DNA of 64,000 bases from Microvirga arvi (GTDB lineage: Bacteria > Pseudomonadota > Alphaproteobacteria > Rhizobiales > Beijerinckiaceae): assembly GCF_016892765.1 (NCBI RefSeq), contig NZ_JAFEMD010000007.1, positions 1-64,000 on the forward strand. Direction: 5' to 3'. The notes beneath the pieces were generated by a model. It saw nothing but the letters and a program-made list of their open reading frames with translations. It was not told where the DNA came from and did no database searches. A program made the translations under genes and the position numbers. This document shows positions 19,979 to 29,301 of the stretch, piece after piece. Positions within the stretch are counted from its first letter, which is position 1; every line of letters starts with the position of its first letter.

Positions 19979-21127
19979 TCACCAGGCCGCTTCGTAGATG
20001 GCGCGCGCATCGTCAAGCGTGAGAGGGCGCGGATTGTTCACGAGCAGACGCGTCTGATTCATCGCATCCTCGGCCATCATCGGCACCGCATCCCTAGGGA
20101 TGCCCACATCGCGCAGGCGCGGCTGCAAGCCCACCTTCGCGCAGAGGGAAGCCAGAGCCTCGACGAAGGCCGAGGCGCTGGCGCGGCTTTCCAGTTCAGG
20201 GAAAGCAAAGGGTGCGAGTTCCGCATAAGCGGCCTCGCAGGCGCTCGCGTTGAAGCGCAGGACATGCGGCAGCACGAGGGCGTTGGAGAGCCCGTGGGGA
20301 ATGCCGAAATGCCCGCCGACAGGATAGGCCAGCGCGTGGACGGCGGCGACCGGCGCGTTGGCGAAGGCCTGGCCCGCCAGCATGGAGCCGAGCAGCATGG
20401 CCGAGCGCGCCTCGACGTCGCGCCCTTGGTGCACGGCGCGCTCGATGTTGCGGCCCAGGAGCCGCAGGGCTTCCTTCGCCAGCGCCTGCGAGACCGGATT
20501 GTTGTTGGCGCTCGTCGAGGTATAGGCCTCGATGGCGTGCACCATCGCGTCGATGCCGGTGGCTGCCGTCACATGCGGCGGCAGGCCGAGGGTGAGATCG
20601 GGGTCGAGAAGCGCAATATCCGGGATGATGAGCGGCGAGACGACGCCCTTCTTCTCATGCGCTCCCGTGGTGACGATGGAGATCGGGGTCACCTCCGATC
20701 CCGTGCCGGCGGTCGTGGGAATGGCGAGCAGCGGCAGCCGGGGTCCCTTCGCGAGGCCGACACCATAGATGTCGGAAAGGCTCTCGCCGCTCGCCGCAAG
20801 CAGCGCCACGAGCTTTGCCACATCGATGGAGGAGCCGCCGCCGAAGCCGATGACCGCCCTCGCATCGAAGGCTCTGGCCTTCGCAACGGCGGCGAGCACT
20901 ACCTCCTCCGGCGGATCGGCGACGACCGCATCGAACACATCGACCGCGATGCCGGCTTCCTCCAGTGCATGGAGGGCCGGCGCAATGAGCCCTGCCTTCA
21001 CGAGCCCGGCATCGGTGACCAGCGCCACACGCGGCCCGAGGCGCTGGGCGACGATTTGGCCGAGGCGCGCGATGCTGCCGGAGCCGAAGACGAGGGAGGG
21101 TGCGGTATTGAAGGTGAACGGCGACAT
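19979..21127 (-). CDS. Iron-containing alcohol dehydrogenase
   Basis: A 382-residue group III dehydrogenase. The NAD-binding part carries GFGGGSSIDVAKLVALL, then AIPTTAGTGSEVTPISIV. The metal ligands lie in the TAATGIDAMVHAIEAYTS segment, the NAPVAAVHALAYPVGGHFGIPHG segment and the later histidines. Length and motif order fit the family, but substrate (ethanol, butanol, lactaldehyde, maleylacetate and others) cannot be read. The last base of its stop is 8 bases from the thioesterase start. Confidence 0.92.
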   Translation of the reverse strand: MSPFTFNTAPSLVFGSGSIARLGQIVAQRLGPRVALVTDAGLVKAGLIAPALHALEEAGIAVDVFDAVVADPPEEVVLAAVAKARAFDARAVIGFGGGSSIDVAKLVALLAASGESLSDIYGVGLAKGPRLPLLAIPTTAGTGSEVTPISIVTTGAHEKKGVVSPLIIPDIALLDPDLTLGLPPHVTAATGIDAMVHAIEAYTSTSANNNPVSQALAKEALRLLGRNIERAVHQGRDVEARSAMLLGSMLAGQAFANAPVAAVHALAYPVGGHFGIPHGLSNALVLPHVLRFNASACEAAYAELAPFAFPELESRASASAFVEALASLCAKVGLQPRLRDVGIPRDAVPMMAEDAMNQTRLLVNNPRPLTLDDARAIYEAAW

Positions 21128-21220
21128 GGATGTTTCCCGAGGTGGGATTTCTTTGCGCCGAAGATGCCTCGTGCTTGCCGAGGCAGCAACCGGCCTCCCT
21201 TACGCCATTAGGAGAACATC

Positions 21221-21586
21221 CTAGTCCTTGAACTCCTCGATGGCATCCACCTTCTCCGGATAGAAGGCCAGATGCTCCTTGATGGCGACGACCGAGGGGA
21301 ACGGCTCCTCATAGCTCCAGGCCGCATTCTCGCGCACGAGCCCGCCTCCGTTGACGGTGAAATAGGAGGCATTGCCCTTGTAGGGGCAATGGGTGTGATG
21401 ATCCGTGGAATCCAGGAGATCCATGTGCACATCCTGGCGCGGAATGTAGTGCACGGGTGGAAGGGTCGCCTCCTGCAGGGTGAGCGCCTGCGTCGTCTCC
21501 GCGACGATGAAGCCGCCGAGCATAACCCGGATGCGGTGCGGATTGCTCGTGATGGTGATCGGATGATCCGGACCGGGCTCCTTCAT
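21221..21586 (-). CDS. DUF427 domain protein
   Basis: A 121-residue DUF427 protein with the conserved VHYIPRQDVHMDLL and STDHHTHCPYKGNASYF segments; the Cys-Pro-Tyr-Lys-Gly core is diagnostic. Function is not established. The fold is beta-rich and the family is often encoded near redox or fatty-acid genes. Start 21586 has a very good site (GGAGAAGGAAA). An upstream extension to 21646 lacks similarity. Confidence 0.88.
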   Translation of the reverse strand: MKEPGPDHPITITSNPHRIRVMLGGFIVAETTQALTLQEATLPPVHYIPRQDVHMDLLDSTDHHTHCPYKGNASYFTVNGGGLVRENAAWSYEEPFPSVVAIKEHLAFYPEKVDAIEEFKD

Positions 21587-21668
21587 GGCGTTTCCTTCTC
21601 CAAGACGTGTCCCCTGGAGAATGAAGATAGGGCAACCTAGGTGCACCCCAAGGCGTCAAGCCGACCGG

Positions 21669-22547
21669 CTACTCCTTACCGGGCTTGGGTGCGCCTTCCT
21701 TCACGCCGAGCGCATCGGCCAACCGCACCTTGGCCGAACCGGGGCGCAGCGGCTTCTGCTGGCTTTCATGCGGGGTCCAGCCCGAGAGCCAGACGATCTC
21801 GAAGGTGGCCGGGATCCGTCCGTCCGGCTCGCCGAAACGCTCCGCATAGATCTCGGCCGCCCGCATGAGGGTGGCGCGCCGCAGCGGGGTTTTGCGGCGG
21901 TCGTTGAGCGCGTTGGTCAGGCCCATCCGGCGCAGGTCCCGCATGAGGGCGAAGGCATTGGCATAGCGTACCCGAACGACGTCGGAATCGGTCACCGGCA
22001 GGGCAAAGCCCGCGCGCTGAAGCAGGCCGCCGATGTCGCGCAGATCGGCAAAGGGAGCCACGCGGGGACTCACGCCGCCCTCCACCTCCGATTCGGCCTG
22101 CGTGAGGGATTGGCGCAGCTCGGTGAGCGTGCTCCCGCCGAGCAGCGCCCCGATGAACAGGCCGTCGGGTTTCAGCGCCCGGCGGATCTGGATGAGGGAG
22201 CCAGGCAGGTCGTTGACGGAATGCAGGGACAGGAGAGACACGGCGAGGTCGAAGCGCTCGCCGGAAAACGGCAGATGCTCCTCGTCCCCCAGGGTGCTGC
22301 CCGGCTCCGGCACCAGCGACAGCCGGACCACCGTCCCAGCGCGCCCGCTCCGGCGCAAAGCCTCGGCAGCGGCGGGCGTCGGGGTTCCCACATCGAGCGC
22401 GAGCGGGAACTCCCGCAGCACGGCGGAGAGCCGCTCCTCCAGATCCTCGACGGTACGAACCAGCAGGAAATCGGCATAGCCCTGATGCAGCGCGCGAGCG
22501 AGGCGCCGGCGGACGAGGGAGCGGTCGAAGACGAGGGGCGTGCTCAT
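21669..22547 (-). CDS. BioC/NDUFAF5-like methyltransferase-domain protein
   Basis: A 292-residue protein of the alphaproteobacterial group related to mitochondrial NDUFAF5. It starts MSTPLVFDRSLVRRRLARAL, has a weak SAM motif I around ALDVGTPTPAAAEAL, then FDLAVSLLSLHSVNDLPG and LKPDGLFIGALLGGSTLTEL, all hallmark segments. The human relative hydroxylates an arginine of a complex I subunit during assembly; whether this one does is inference. Motif I lacks the usual GxGxG, so it may not be a methyltransferase. It diverges from comF, a common order in the group. Confidence 0.82.
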   Translation of the reverse strand: MSTPLVFDRSLVRRRLARALHQGYADFLLVRTVEDLEERLSAVLREFPLALDVGTPTPAAAEALRRSGRAGTVVRLSLVPEPGSTLGDEEHLPFSGERFDLAVSLLSLHSVNDLPGSLIQIRRALKPDGLFIGALLGGSTLTELRQSLTQAESEVEGGVSPRVAPFADLRDIGGLLQRAGFALPVTDSDVVRVRYANAFALMRDLRRMGLTNALNDRRKTPLRRATLMRAAEIYAERFGEPDGRIPATFEIVWLSGWTPHESQQKPLRPGSAKVRLADALGVKEGAPKPGKE

Positions 22548-22610
22548 GAGGCGCTGGATATGGCGTGTACTGGACGAAGCTCAAAGGATTTTTTGAGTGG
22601 AACGCCTCTT

Positions 22611-22769
22611 CCCTCCCCCTTGCGGGGAGGGATTAAGGGTGGGGGTCGCAAAGTCGGCATGCTGACCCTCATCCAGAGAGCACGATGGCCGCTACAGCAC
22701 CTGTCTGGATTAGAGGTCTCGCCGGTTGGACCACCCCCACCCCTGCCTCTCCCCGCAAGGGGGAGGGGA
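22611..22769. repeat. Composite palindromic intergenic repeat, family 4, copy B (inverted)
   Basis: This reads as the reverse complement of copies A and C: CCCTCCCCCTTGCGGGGAGGG and GGGTGGGGGTCGCAAAGTC at the left, GACCACCCCCACCCCTGCC and CTCCCCGCAAGGGGGAGGGG at the right, with a unique centre of about 75 bases. It occupies the gap between the methyltransferase-like gene and comF. Confidence 0.8.
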
Positions 22770-22823
22770 AAAGCCTTGGCTACCCTTCTCGCCCCTCACC
22801 GGCTGTTCAGCTAATCTTCATCC

Positions 22824-23606
22824 ATGAGCAAGCCTCTCGACGCTGAGCCGATTCAACTCCACGACCGCTTCCGCCTCGGAGCGAGGGAAACTTGGCGTTC
22901 GGCTCTGGGGCTCATCTACCCGCCCACCTGCATCGCCTGCCAGGCCGCGACGGGAGAGCCTCATTCCCTCTGTGCCGGCTGCTGGTCTCAGGTGCGCTTC
23001 ATCGAGCGTCCCTTCTGCGACCGGCTCGGAACGCCGTTCGCCGTCGATCTCGGCCAACCGCTGCTCTCGCCGGCGGCCATCGCCGATCCGCCGGTTTTTG
23101 GGCGCGCTCGGGCCGTGGCCGAGTATGAGGGAACCGCGAGCCTCCTCGTGCACCAGCTGAAATACAACGACCGGCTCGAACTCGCCCGGGCCCTCGGCGG
23201 CATGATGGCCCGGGCCGGGGCAGAGCTTCTAGCCGATGCGGACGTGATCGTGCCGGTCCCGCTCCATCGCTGGCGGCTCTGGTGGCGCCGCTTCAACCAG
23301 GCGATGGCTCTCGCCAGGGCCGTGTCGGCCGGGAGCGGCGTGCCCTGCGACCCGTTCCTGCTCGCCCGCGTCAAACACACCCGCCGTCAGGTCGGTCTGA
23401 CCAAGGCGCAGCGGCAGGAAAACCTGCAGGGTGCCTTCCGCGTGCCTGCCGAGGCCAGGGCGCGGCTGGAGGAGAAGCGGGTGCTTCTCATCGACGATGT
23501 TCTGACCACGGGCTCCACCGCCAATGCCGCCGCGCGGGCGCTCTTGCGCGGCGGAGCGGCCAAGGTGGATATTCTCGCCTTCGCGCGAGTTGTGAAGGAG
23601 TTGTGA
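22824..23606 (+). CDS. comF: ComF-family amidophosphoribosyltransferase-like protein
   Basis: A 260-residue protein with an N-terminal zinc-finger-like part (CIACQAATGEPHSLCAGCW, about 32-50) and a C-terminal phosphoribosyltransferase fold. The PRPP motif VLLIDDVLTTGSTANA is near residue 225, and KHTRRQVGLTKAQRQENLQGAF is the ComF hallmark before it. ComF proteins support DNA uptake in competent bacteria; in non-competent alphaproteobacteria the role is unclear. grxC follows 51 bases downstream. Confidence 0.92.
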   Translation: MSKPLDAEPIQLHDRFRLGARETWRSALGLIYPPTCIACQAATGEPHSLCAGCWSQVRFIERPFCDRLGTPFAVDLGQPLLSPAAIADPPVFGRARAVAEYEGTASLLVHQLKYNDRLELARALGGMMARAGAELLADADVIVPVPLHRWRLWWRRFNQAMALARAVSAGSGVPCDPFLLARVKHTRRQVGLTKAQRQENLQGAFRVPAEARARLEEKRVLLIDDVLTTGSTANAAARALLRGGAAKVDILAFARVVKEL

Positions 23607-23657
23607 TTGGAGCCTAAAGCTTCCTATATCCCCTCCAACACAGGAGAATTCTCTGCC

Positions 23658-23915
23658 ATGCAGCCTATCACTATTTATACCAAGGGCTGGTGCCCATATT
23701 GCTCGGCCGCCAAGAAGCTTCTCGACGACAAAGGCGCCGCCTTCACCGAGATCGACATCGAGAAGAAGCCGGAAGCCCGGGCCGAGATGATCCAGAAGGC
23801 CAAGGGCCGCACCACCGTGCCGCAGATCTTCATCGGGGAAAAGCATGTCGGCGGCTGCGACGACCTGTATGCTCTTGATGACAGGGGCCAGCTCGAGCCT
23901 TTACTGCAGGCCTGA
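23658..23915 (+). CDS. grxC: Glutaredoxin 3
   Basis: An 85-residue dithiol glutaredoxin with the active site CPYC at 12-15 and the glutathione-binding segments TTVPQIFI and GGCDDLYALD. It reduces protein disulfides and glutathione mixed disulfides in the cytoplasm. ATG 23658 follows AGGAGAATT. A longer frame from 23607 has no family similarity. It lies in the comF-grxC-nitrilase-DUF1178 order typical of Hyphomicrobiales. Confidence 0.96.
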   Translation: MQPITIYTKGWCPYCSAAKKLLDDKGAAFTEIDIEKKPEARAEMIQKAKGRTTVPQIFIGEKHVGGCDDLYALDDRGQLEPLLQA

Positions 23916-23930
23916 CGGAGACCAGATTCG

Positions 23931-24794
23931 ATGAACCCGACCCGCTTCACCGCCGCCTGCATCCAGATGCGCTCCGGGCGCGACGTGCTCAAGAACCGCG
24001 ACGATGCGGTGGCCTTGGTCCGTCAGGCCGCAGACCAAGGCGCGCATTTCGCCCAGACCCCGGAGATGACCTCGCTGGTGTGCCGGGACCGGGCCGAACT
24101 CTTCGACAAGGTCGGGCCCGAAGCGCAGGATCCGGTGCTGGCCTCCTTGCGCGAGGTGGCGCGGGAGCGGGGCATCGTGGTCCAGATCGGCTCGATCGCC
24201 GTCAAGGAAGGCGACAAGGTCGCCAACCGGGCGTTCCTGATCGACGCGAGCGGCGAAGTGGTGACCTCCTACGACAAGATCCACCTCTATGATGTCGACC
24301 TGCCGAACGGTGAGAGCTGGCGCGAATCGGCCACCTATACGGGCGGCACCTCAGCCATCGCAGCCGAGACACCCTGGGGCTATCTCGGCATGACCATCTG
24401 CTACGACGTGCGCTTCGCCGCCCTCTACAAGGCTCTAGCCGAGAACGGAGCCTCGTTCCTGTCGGCGCCGGCTGCCTTCACCAAACAGACCGGCGAGGCG
24501 CATTGGCATGTGCTGCACCGGGCGCGGGCCATCGAGACGGGTTCCTTCATGATCTCCGCCGCCCAGGCCGGACTGCATGAGGACGGGCGCGAAACCTACG
24601 GCCATTCGCTGATCATCGATCCCTGGGGCCGGGTTCTGGCGGAAGGCGGTACGGAGCCCGGCGTGTTCCTGGCCGAGATCGACACGGCCCTCGTGGCGGA
24701 GGTCCGCGGCCGCATCCCGACCCTCAAGAACGCTAAGGCATTCAAGGTCGAGGTCGTTCCCGCCATCGAGACGGATCGGGCGGCCACCGCCTGA
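23931..24794 (+). CDS. Carbon-nitrogen hydrolase (nitrilase superfamily, Nit1-like)
   Basis: A 287-residue hydrolase with the complete catalytic triad: Glu45 (TPEMTS), Lys116 (SYDKIHLYDVDL) and Cys157 (MTICYDVRFAALY). The wording is closest to the Nit1/deaminated-glutathione amidase branch, which repairs a by-product of transaminases acting on glutathione. The neighbouring grxC is consistent with a glutathione link, but that is inference. It begins 15 bases after the grxC stop, so the genes are probably co-transcribed. Confidence 0.92.
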   Translation: MNPTRFTAACIQMRSGRDVLKNRDDAVALVRQAADQGAHFAQTPEMTSLVCRDRAELFDKVGPEAQDPVLASLREVARERGIVVQIGSIAVKEGDKVANRAFLIDASGEVVTSYDKIHLYDVDLPNGESWRESATYTGGTSAIAAETPWGYLGMTICYDVRFAALYKALAENGASFLSAPAAFTKQTGEAHWHVLHRARAIETGSFMISAAQAGLHEDGRETYGHSLIIDPWGRVLAEGGTEPGVFLAEIDTALVAEVRGRIPTLKNAKAFKVEVVPAIETDRAATA

Positions 24795-24839
24795 TCCCCC
24801 TTCCCTTTTCGAGCCCTCATCCATACGTCTTACCAGGAC

Positions 24840-25286
24840 ATGATCAAGTACGCCCTGGCCTGCGAGCAGGCCCATGAGTTCGAAAGCTGGTTCCCCTCAA
24901 GCGAGGCGTTCGAGACGCAGCGCAAGCGCGGCTTCGTGACCTGCCCGTTCTGCAACTCCGCGAAGGTCGAGAAGCAGATCATGGCGCCCTCCGTCGCCCG
25001 CACGGACAAGGCACTTACGGCACCGGCGCCGGAGGCCCAGCCGATGGCGGTTCTCTCCGAGCGGGAGCGGGAATTGCGCGCTGCGCTGCGAGCCCTGCGC
25101 GAACACGTGATGAAGAACGCCGAGAACGTCGGCAAAGACTTCGTCGAGGAAGCCCGCAAGATGCATTACGGCGAGACGGAGGAGCGTTCGATCTTCGGCG
25201 AGGCGGACCTCACTGAGGCCAAGGCACTTCTGGAGGAAGGCATCGACGTGCTTCCCCTGCCCATCGTGCCTGACGACAGAAATTAG
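24840..25286 (+). CDS. DUF1178 family protein
   Basis: A 148-residue protein starting MIKYALACEQAHEFESWF with a zinc-ribbon-like pair: Cys8 in the first strand and CPFCNSAKVEKQIMAP near residue 40. This is the DUF1178 signature. A charged helical C-terminal half follows, rich in Glu and Arg. Function is unknown. It is the last gene of the comF-grxC-nitrilase run. Confidence 0.9.
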   Translation: MIKYALACEQAHEFESWFPSSEAFETQRKRGFVTCPFCNSAKVEKQIMAPSVARTDKALTAPAPEAQPMAVLSERERELRAALRALREHVMKNAENVGKDFVEEARKMHYGETEERSIFGEADLTEAKALLEEGIDVLPLPIVPDDRN

Positions 25287-25325
25287 GGGCAGTGCTCCGC
25301 CTGTCCCAACCCTTGAAAGATCGGG

Positions 25326-25703
25326 CTATTTCTTCGGCGAGATCATCTCGATGCCGAGCTGCGTCTCGTTTCTGAACGCCCAGATGCTCTTGTAGCCGCC
25401 CTTGTTCTCGTCGTCCTCGACGAGAAGCGCCGTTCCGCTGGAGCCTTTGCTGGAGAAGCTCGCAGCCAGAATGCGCTCGTCGCCGATGGCGAAACCATCG
25501 TACCGCTCGCCGGCGATGTTCCAGGTGAGCTTGAACGTATCCTTGCTCGTCTGGACGATGGTCAGCGTTCCCGTGTAGTCGCTGTCGGGCTCGCCATTGT
25601 TCCCCTTGACCGTATACACACCCGGCCCTCCGGCCATAGCCGGAACGCTCAGGCCCATGGCAAGGCCTGTCAGGACCAGCCCGAAAAGCTTAGACTTGAT
25701 CAT
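25326..25703 (-). CDS. Small secreted protein of unknown function
   Basis: A 125-residue protein with a clear Sec signal peptide (MIKSKLFGLVLTGLAMGLS, cut after AMA near residue 24). The mature part is a predicted beta-rich domain: GVYTVKGNNGEPDSDYTGTL, then repeated strands ending in IWAFRNETQLGIEMISP. Alphaproteobacteria carry many such small periplasmic proteins, but I do not recognise the family. A longer frame running upstream through the repeat at 25735 is not credible. The next gene upstream on this strand also encodes a small secreted protein. Confidence 0.75.
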   Translation of the reverse strand: MIKSKLFGLVLTGLAMGLSVPAMAGGPGVYTVKGNNGEPDSDYTGTLTIVQTSKDTFKLTWNIAGERYDGFAIGDERILAASFSSKGSSGTALLVEDDENKGGYKSIWAFRNETQLGIEMISPKK

Positions 25704-25734
25704 CTGTTTTCCCCGTGAAGATCTTCGGAGCCCT

Positions 25735-25826
25735 AGAGCTGTTTCCACTGACGTGGAATCATCTCTCTTCTTTTGCTCGCCGCATATTTGACGGCGAACC
25801 GGATCCGCTTCGCCGAAATATGCTCT
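25735..25826. repeat. Two-hairpin repeat, copy 2
   Basis: Closely similar to 11942-12035, including GACGTGGAATCATCTCTCTTCT, CGCCGCATATTTGACGGCGAA and CTTCGCCGAAATATGCTCT. The first arm has decayed (AGAGCTGTTTC), while the second hairpin is intact. It separates two small secreted-protein genes. Confidence 0.85.
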
Positions 25827-25830
25827 GGGC

Positions 25831-26160
25831 TCAGCGACGATAGGTGAATTTCGAGATCGAGCAGACGTCGACCGAGCGTCTAACGTGGGAGCTGCCATCG
25901 GTGAACACCGCCTTGAAGTCGAACTTGCATGCGCCGGTGCCGTCATCGATGTCGATGTCGAACACCTCTCCGACTGCCAGGGTATCCGAACCGAGGATAT
26001 CTTCCTCCCAATCGTCCGTGCCGGTCGCGGAAGCATAGAACTCGGACATGGTCATTCCGGTATCGTTGACAATATCGACATGCCGATTGGCAGCAATCGC
26101 TGCGCTGAAAGCGGACACGGCAAAGAAGCCGGTCACGGCGAGAGTGGTGATGATCTTCAA
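25831..26160 (-). CDS. Small secreted protein of unknown function
   Basis: A 109-residue protein with a signal peptide ending in the AAIAAN region (residue 23). The mature part has two Cys residues (in TGACKFDFK and VDVCSISKF), likely a disulfide in the periplasm, and an acidic middle (DDWEEDILGSD). The VDIVNDTGMTMSEFYAS segment resembles small secreted proteins found next to each other in Hyphomicrobiales. No function is known. Confidence 0.75.
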   Translation of the reverse strand: MKIITTLAVTGFFAVSAFSAAIAANRHVDIVNDTGMTMSEFYASATGTDDWEEDILGSDTLAVGEVFDIDIDDGTGACKFDFKAVFTDGSSHVRRSVDVCSISKFTYRR

Positions 26161-26423
26161 GGTTTGCCCCTTAAGGTTGCAGCGGTGGCAGGTTTGGCCT
26201 GCGTAAATGCACCTCAGTCACAGCGAGCCTAGCTGTTGGGGACTTTTATTGTCTCGATTTGGCCAGATGCGGATTGGAAATAGCATAGCTTACGTTAAGG
26301 AAACATTGTCGGCCCGATCGAATTCCGATCCGGAATTCGAAGCCGTGTCGGGCTGAACTCTGTTCCAGGGTCGACGTTTCAACCTCGAACTCCATTTCAT
26401 CGAAACCAATCGCAGGGGCTCAT

Positions 26424-26945
26424 TTGGCGGTCTTCTTCACCAGCGATACCCATTTCGGCGACCCGCGGGTGCTGCGCATCGACAAGCGTCCGTTCAAGAC
26501 GATTCCCGAACATGACGAGGCGCTCATCGTCAACTGGAACGAGGTCGTCTCACCGGGAGACGACGTCTGGCACCTCGGTGACTTCGCCCTGCATGTGCGG
26601 CCGGAACGGATCGATGAACTGCTCGGGCTGCTCAACGGCCGCAAGCACCTGATCACCGGCAACAACGATGGGACCGCGACCCTTGCTGCGAGGGGCTGGG
26701 AGAGCGTGCAGGCCTACGCGGAGCTCATGCTCGACGGGCGTGCGGTCGTGATGTGCCATTACGCCTTTCGCACCTGGAAGAACATGGGCCGCGGCTGGAT
26801 CGACCTGCATGGGCACTCCCATGGCAAGCTCAAGCCGCAGACGCGGCAATACGATGTGGGCGTGGACGCCTGGGACTACCGGCCCGTCACCCTCGAAACC
26901 GTGCTCGGCACGCGACGCCGGCACATGGCTGCCGGAGCGGCCTGA
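26424..26945 (+). CDS. Calcineurin-like metallophosphoesterase
   Basis: A 173-residue phosphoesterase with the dinuclear-metal motifs in order: FTSDTHFGD (residues 5-13), [23 protein letters not shown] and the final HGHSHG. The order D-x-H, GD, GN, H, GHxH is complete. It is similar to small stand-alone enzymes of unknown substrate often annotated as hydrolases or phage-type phosphoesterases. The start is TTG 26424 with an AGGGG site 8 bases before it; no in-frame ATG precedes the first motif. Confidence 0.88.
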   Translation: MAVFFTSDTHFGDPRVLRIDKRPFKTIPEHDEALIVNWNEVVSPGDDVWHLGDFALHVRPERIDELLGLLNGRKHLITGNNDGTATLAARGWESVQAYAELMLDGRAVVMCHYAFRTWKNMGRGWIDLHGHSHGKLKPQTRQYDVGVDAWDYRPVTLETVLGTRRRHMAAGAA

Positions 26946-27048
26946 TCCGGCAGAGTTGCTCCTGGTATTGTGTCTGGACCGGATCATTTCCGGACGCTTG
27001 ATCCGAACCATTCGCTATAAATTCTTCTGGGGTCACAAGGAGGCAAGG

Positions 27049-28269
27049 ATGGATCGGCCGGCAAGCAGCCCGAAGCCCACGCGACGCATCTCGCTGATGC
27101 GCATGTTCTTCGACAGCGAAGCCTCCGGCGGCTTGATCCTCATGGGCGTAACGGTGATCGCCCTCGCGATCGCCAATTCGCCGTTGGCCGACGCCTATTT
27201 CGGCCTGCTCAAGACCTATGTCTTCGGCCTCAGCATCCTGCACTGGATCAACGATGCGCTCATGGCGGTGTTCTTCCTGCTGGTCGGGCTCGAGATCAAG
27301 CGCGAGATGCTGGACGGGCAGCTCTCCACCTGGCCGCGCCGCATGCTGCCCGGCATCGCGGCCTTCGGCGGCATGGTCGTGCCGGCGCTCGTCTATCTCG
27401 CCATCACATTGAACGAGCCGCAGCTCCATCACGGCTGGGCCATCCCGGCCGCCACCGACATTGCCTTTGCGCTCGGCGTGCTGGCGATCCTCGGCTCCAG
27501 GGTCCCGGCGTCGCTCAAGATCTTCCTGACGGCGCTGGCGATCCTCGATGATCTCGGCGCAATCGTCATCATCGCCTTCTTCTACACCAGCGACCTGTCG
27601 CTGATGATGCTGGGCGCAGCCGCCCTGTGCCTCGTTGCGCTGGTGGCCTTCAACCGTTTCGGGATCGTGTCGCTCCTGCCTTATCTCACTGTTGGCGCGG
27701 TGCTGTGGTTCTTCGTCCTGAAATCGGGCATTCACGCCACCCTTGCCGGCGTTGCGCTAGCGCTCACCATCCCGCTTCAGGCGGATCCGAAGAAGACACG
27801 CGCCGAGGATGCGCCCCTCCACCGGCTCGAGCATGCCCTTCACGGCTGGGTCGCCTATGCGATCATCCCGATCTTCGGCCTCGCCAATGCGGGCGTGTCT
27901 TTGTCCGGGCTTTCTCTCGATGCCATCCTGAGCCCCCTGCCCCTCGGCATCGCCCTGGGCCTCTTCATCGGAAAGCAGGCTGGCGTCTTCGCGTTCTCGG
28001 AGCTCGCGATCAGGCTCAACCTCGCCGATGTCCCGGCAGGCGCGACGCGCGCCCAATGCTATGGCGTTGCCCTGTTGTGCGGCATCGGTTTCACCATGAG
28101 CCTCTTCATCGGGGCGCTCGCGTTCCCGAGCCAGCCGGAACTGGGGGATGCCACCAAGATCGGCGTGCTGATGGGCTCCGCCTTGTCGGCGCTTGCAGGC
28201 TATCTGCTGCTTCGCATCGCGCCGCGGGAAAGGCCGCTCAAGCCTTCGAGGCCAGCAGCATATAATTGA
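27049..28269 (+). CDS. nhaA: Na+/H+ antiporter NhaA
   Basis: A 406-residue inner-membrane antiporter with about twelve transmembrane segments. Diagnostic parts are [14 protein letters not shown], the [20 protein letters not shown] segment, [12 protein letters not shown] and [19 protein letters not shown], whose Asp pair binds the exchanged cation. The C-terminal half includes [11 protein letters not shown]. It exports Na+ for two H+ and supports pH and salt homeostasis. ATG 27049 has an AAGGAGG site. The gene ends in a 32-base overlap with the converging ubiG. Confidence 0.97.
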   Translation: MDRPASSPKPTRRISLMRMFFDSEASGGLILMGVTVIALAIANSPLADAYFGLLKTYVFGLSILHWINDALMAVFFLLVGLEIKREMLDGQLSTWPRRMLPGIAAFGGMVVPALVYLAITLNEPQLHHGWAIPAATDIAFALGVLAILGSRVPASLKIFLTALAILDDLGAIVIIAFFYTSDLSLMMLGAAALCLVALVAFNRFGIVSLLPYLTVGAVLWFFVLKSGIHATLAGVALALTIPLQADPKKTRAEDAPLHRLEHALHGWVAYAIIPIFGLANAGVSLSGLSLDAILSPLPLGIALGLFIGKQAGVFAFSELAIRLNLADVPAGATRAQCYGVALLCGIGFTMSLFIGALAFPSQPELGDATKIGVLMGSALSALAGYLLLRIAPRERPLKPSRPAAYN

Positions 28270-28966
28270 CGGCCGTATCGGATGAGAGGGACCAGCTGTC
28301 CCGCAGCGGGTTGTAGGCGACGCCCTTGAGGTCGTCGACCCTGAAGCCTGCCGTCTCGATGGCGGAGGCCAATTCCTCGGGCGTGACGAACTTGTCCCAT
28401 TCGTGGGTGCCCTTGGGCAGCCAGCCGAGGATGTATTCGGCTCCCACGATGGCGGAGGCGAAGGAGCGCAGGGTGCGGTTGATCGTTGCCATGGCGAGAG
28501 AGCCTCCCGGCTTCACCGCCTGGGCGCAGGCCTTCACGAAGGCCTGCCGGTCGGCCACGTGCTCCACCACTTCCATGGCGAGCACCATGTCGAAGGTCTC
28601 ACCCCTGGCGACGACCGATTCCACGGTCTCGTTGCGGTAATCGATGGTCACTCCCGCACGCTCCGCATGGAGCTGGGCCACCGAGATGTTGGTGGGGGCC
28701 GGATCGAGCCCCGTCACCCGGGCCCCGAGGCGCGCGAGCGGCTCGGAGAGAACGCCACCGCCGCAGCCTACGTCCAGAATCGCAATGCCCTCCAGCGAGC
28801 GGGCGGAGCGCGGGTCGCGCCCGAAGCGGCGGCAGGCCTCGTCGCGGATATAGCCTAAGCGCACCGGATTGAACTTGTGCAGCACCTTCATGGGCCCCTT
28901 CGGGTCCCACCAGGTCTCGGCGATCTTGTCGAAACGGGCGACCTCGGCGGGGTCGATGGTCGTCAT
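28238..28966 (-). CDS. ubiG: Ubiquinone biosynthesis O-methyltransferase
   Basis: A 242-residue methyltransferase for the two O-methylation steps of ubiquinone synthesis. The N-terminus [19 protein letters not shown] is the UbiG hallmark. SAM motif [16 protein letters not shown], the [13 protein letters not shown] segment and [11 protein letters not shown] follow, and the end is YMLLASKA. The start at 28966 has GGAGGATCTT before it. In many Hyphomicrobiales ubiG is divergent from lysC, as here, with repeats between. Confidence 0.97.
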   Translation of the reverse strand: MTTIDPAEVARFDKIAETWWDPKGPMKVLHKFNPVRLGYIRDEACRRFGRDPRSARSLEGIAILDVGCGGGVLSEPLARLGARVTGLDPAPTNISVAQLHAERAGVTIDYRNETVESVVARGETFDMVLAMEVVEHVADRQAFVKACAQAVKPGGSLAMATINRTLRSFASAIVGAEYILGWLPKGTHEWDKFVTPEELASAIETAGFRVDDLKGVAYNPLRDSWSLSSDTAVNYMLLASKA

Positions 28967-28984
28967 AAGATCCTCCGCGAGGCT

Positions 28985-29200
28985 TCCCTCCCCCTTGCGG
29001 GGAGGGGTAGGGGTGGGGGTGGTGCGACCGGGTGAGCGATCACCGAATGAGAGCACTGCATTCGCCTTGCAACTGCTCATAGGACGAAGTGCTTGGCTTT
29101 GCGACCCCCACCCTGAATCCCTCCCCATCACAAGTCGGGTGTTCCCGACTTGTGCAAAATACGGTCCATCTCGGGTAAACCCGAGGTGGATGGAGAGGGA
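28985..29200. repeat. Composite palindromic intergenic repeat, family 4, copy C, with double-hairpin module
   Basis: The left arm CCCTCCCCCTTGCGGGGAGGGG-TAGGGGTGGGGGTGGTGCGACCGGGTGAG matches copy A at 951. The right arm GCGACCCCCACCCTGAATCCCTCCC is joined to two extra hairpins: CACAAGTCGGG/CCCGACTTGTG (29129-29154) and CCATCTCGGG/CCCGAGGTGG (29166-29189). The same pair of hairpins occurs at 53291-53350. The unit fills the ubiG-lysC gap. Confidence 0.82.
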
Positions 29201-29301
29201 AAACGCGCGTTGACAGGGCGCGGCCCTACCGTCATGTATACGCGCCTTTCGCACCGCGAAGGGCAAAATTTTCCCTGACCCTTAACGGCCCTTCCTCACC
29301 C

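Noticed and set aside
25704..26036. Longer version of the small secreted protein reading through the repeat at 25735
   Set aside because: It would bury the signal peptide inside the protein and uses repeat sequence as code.
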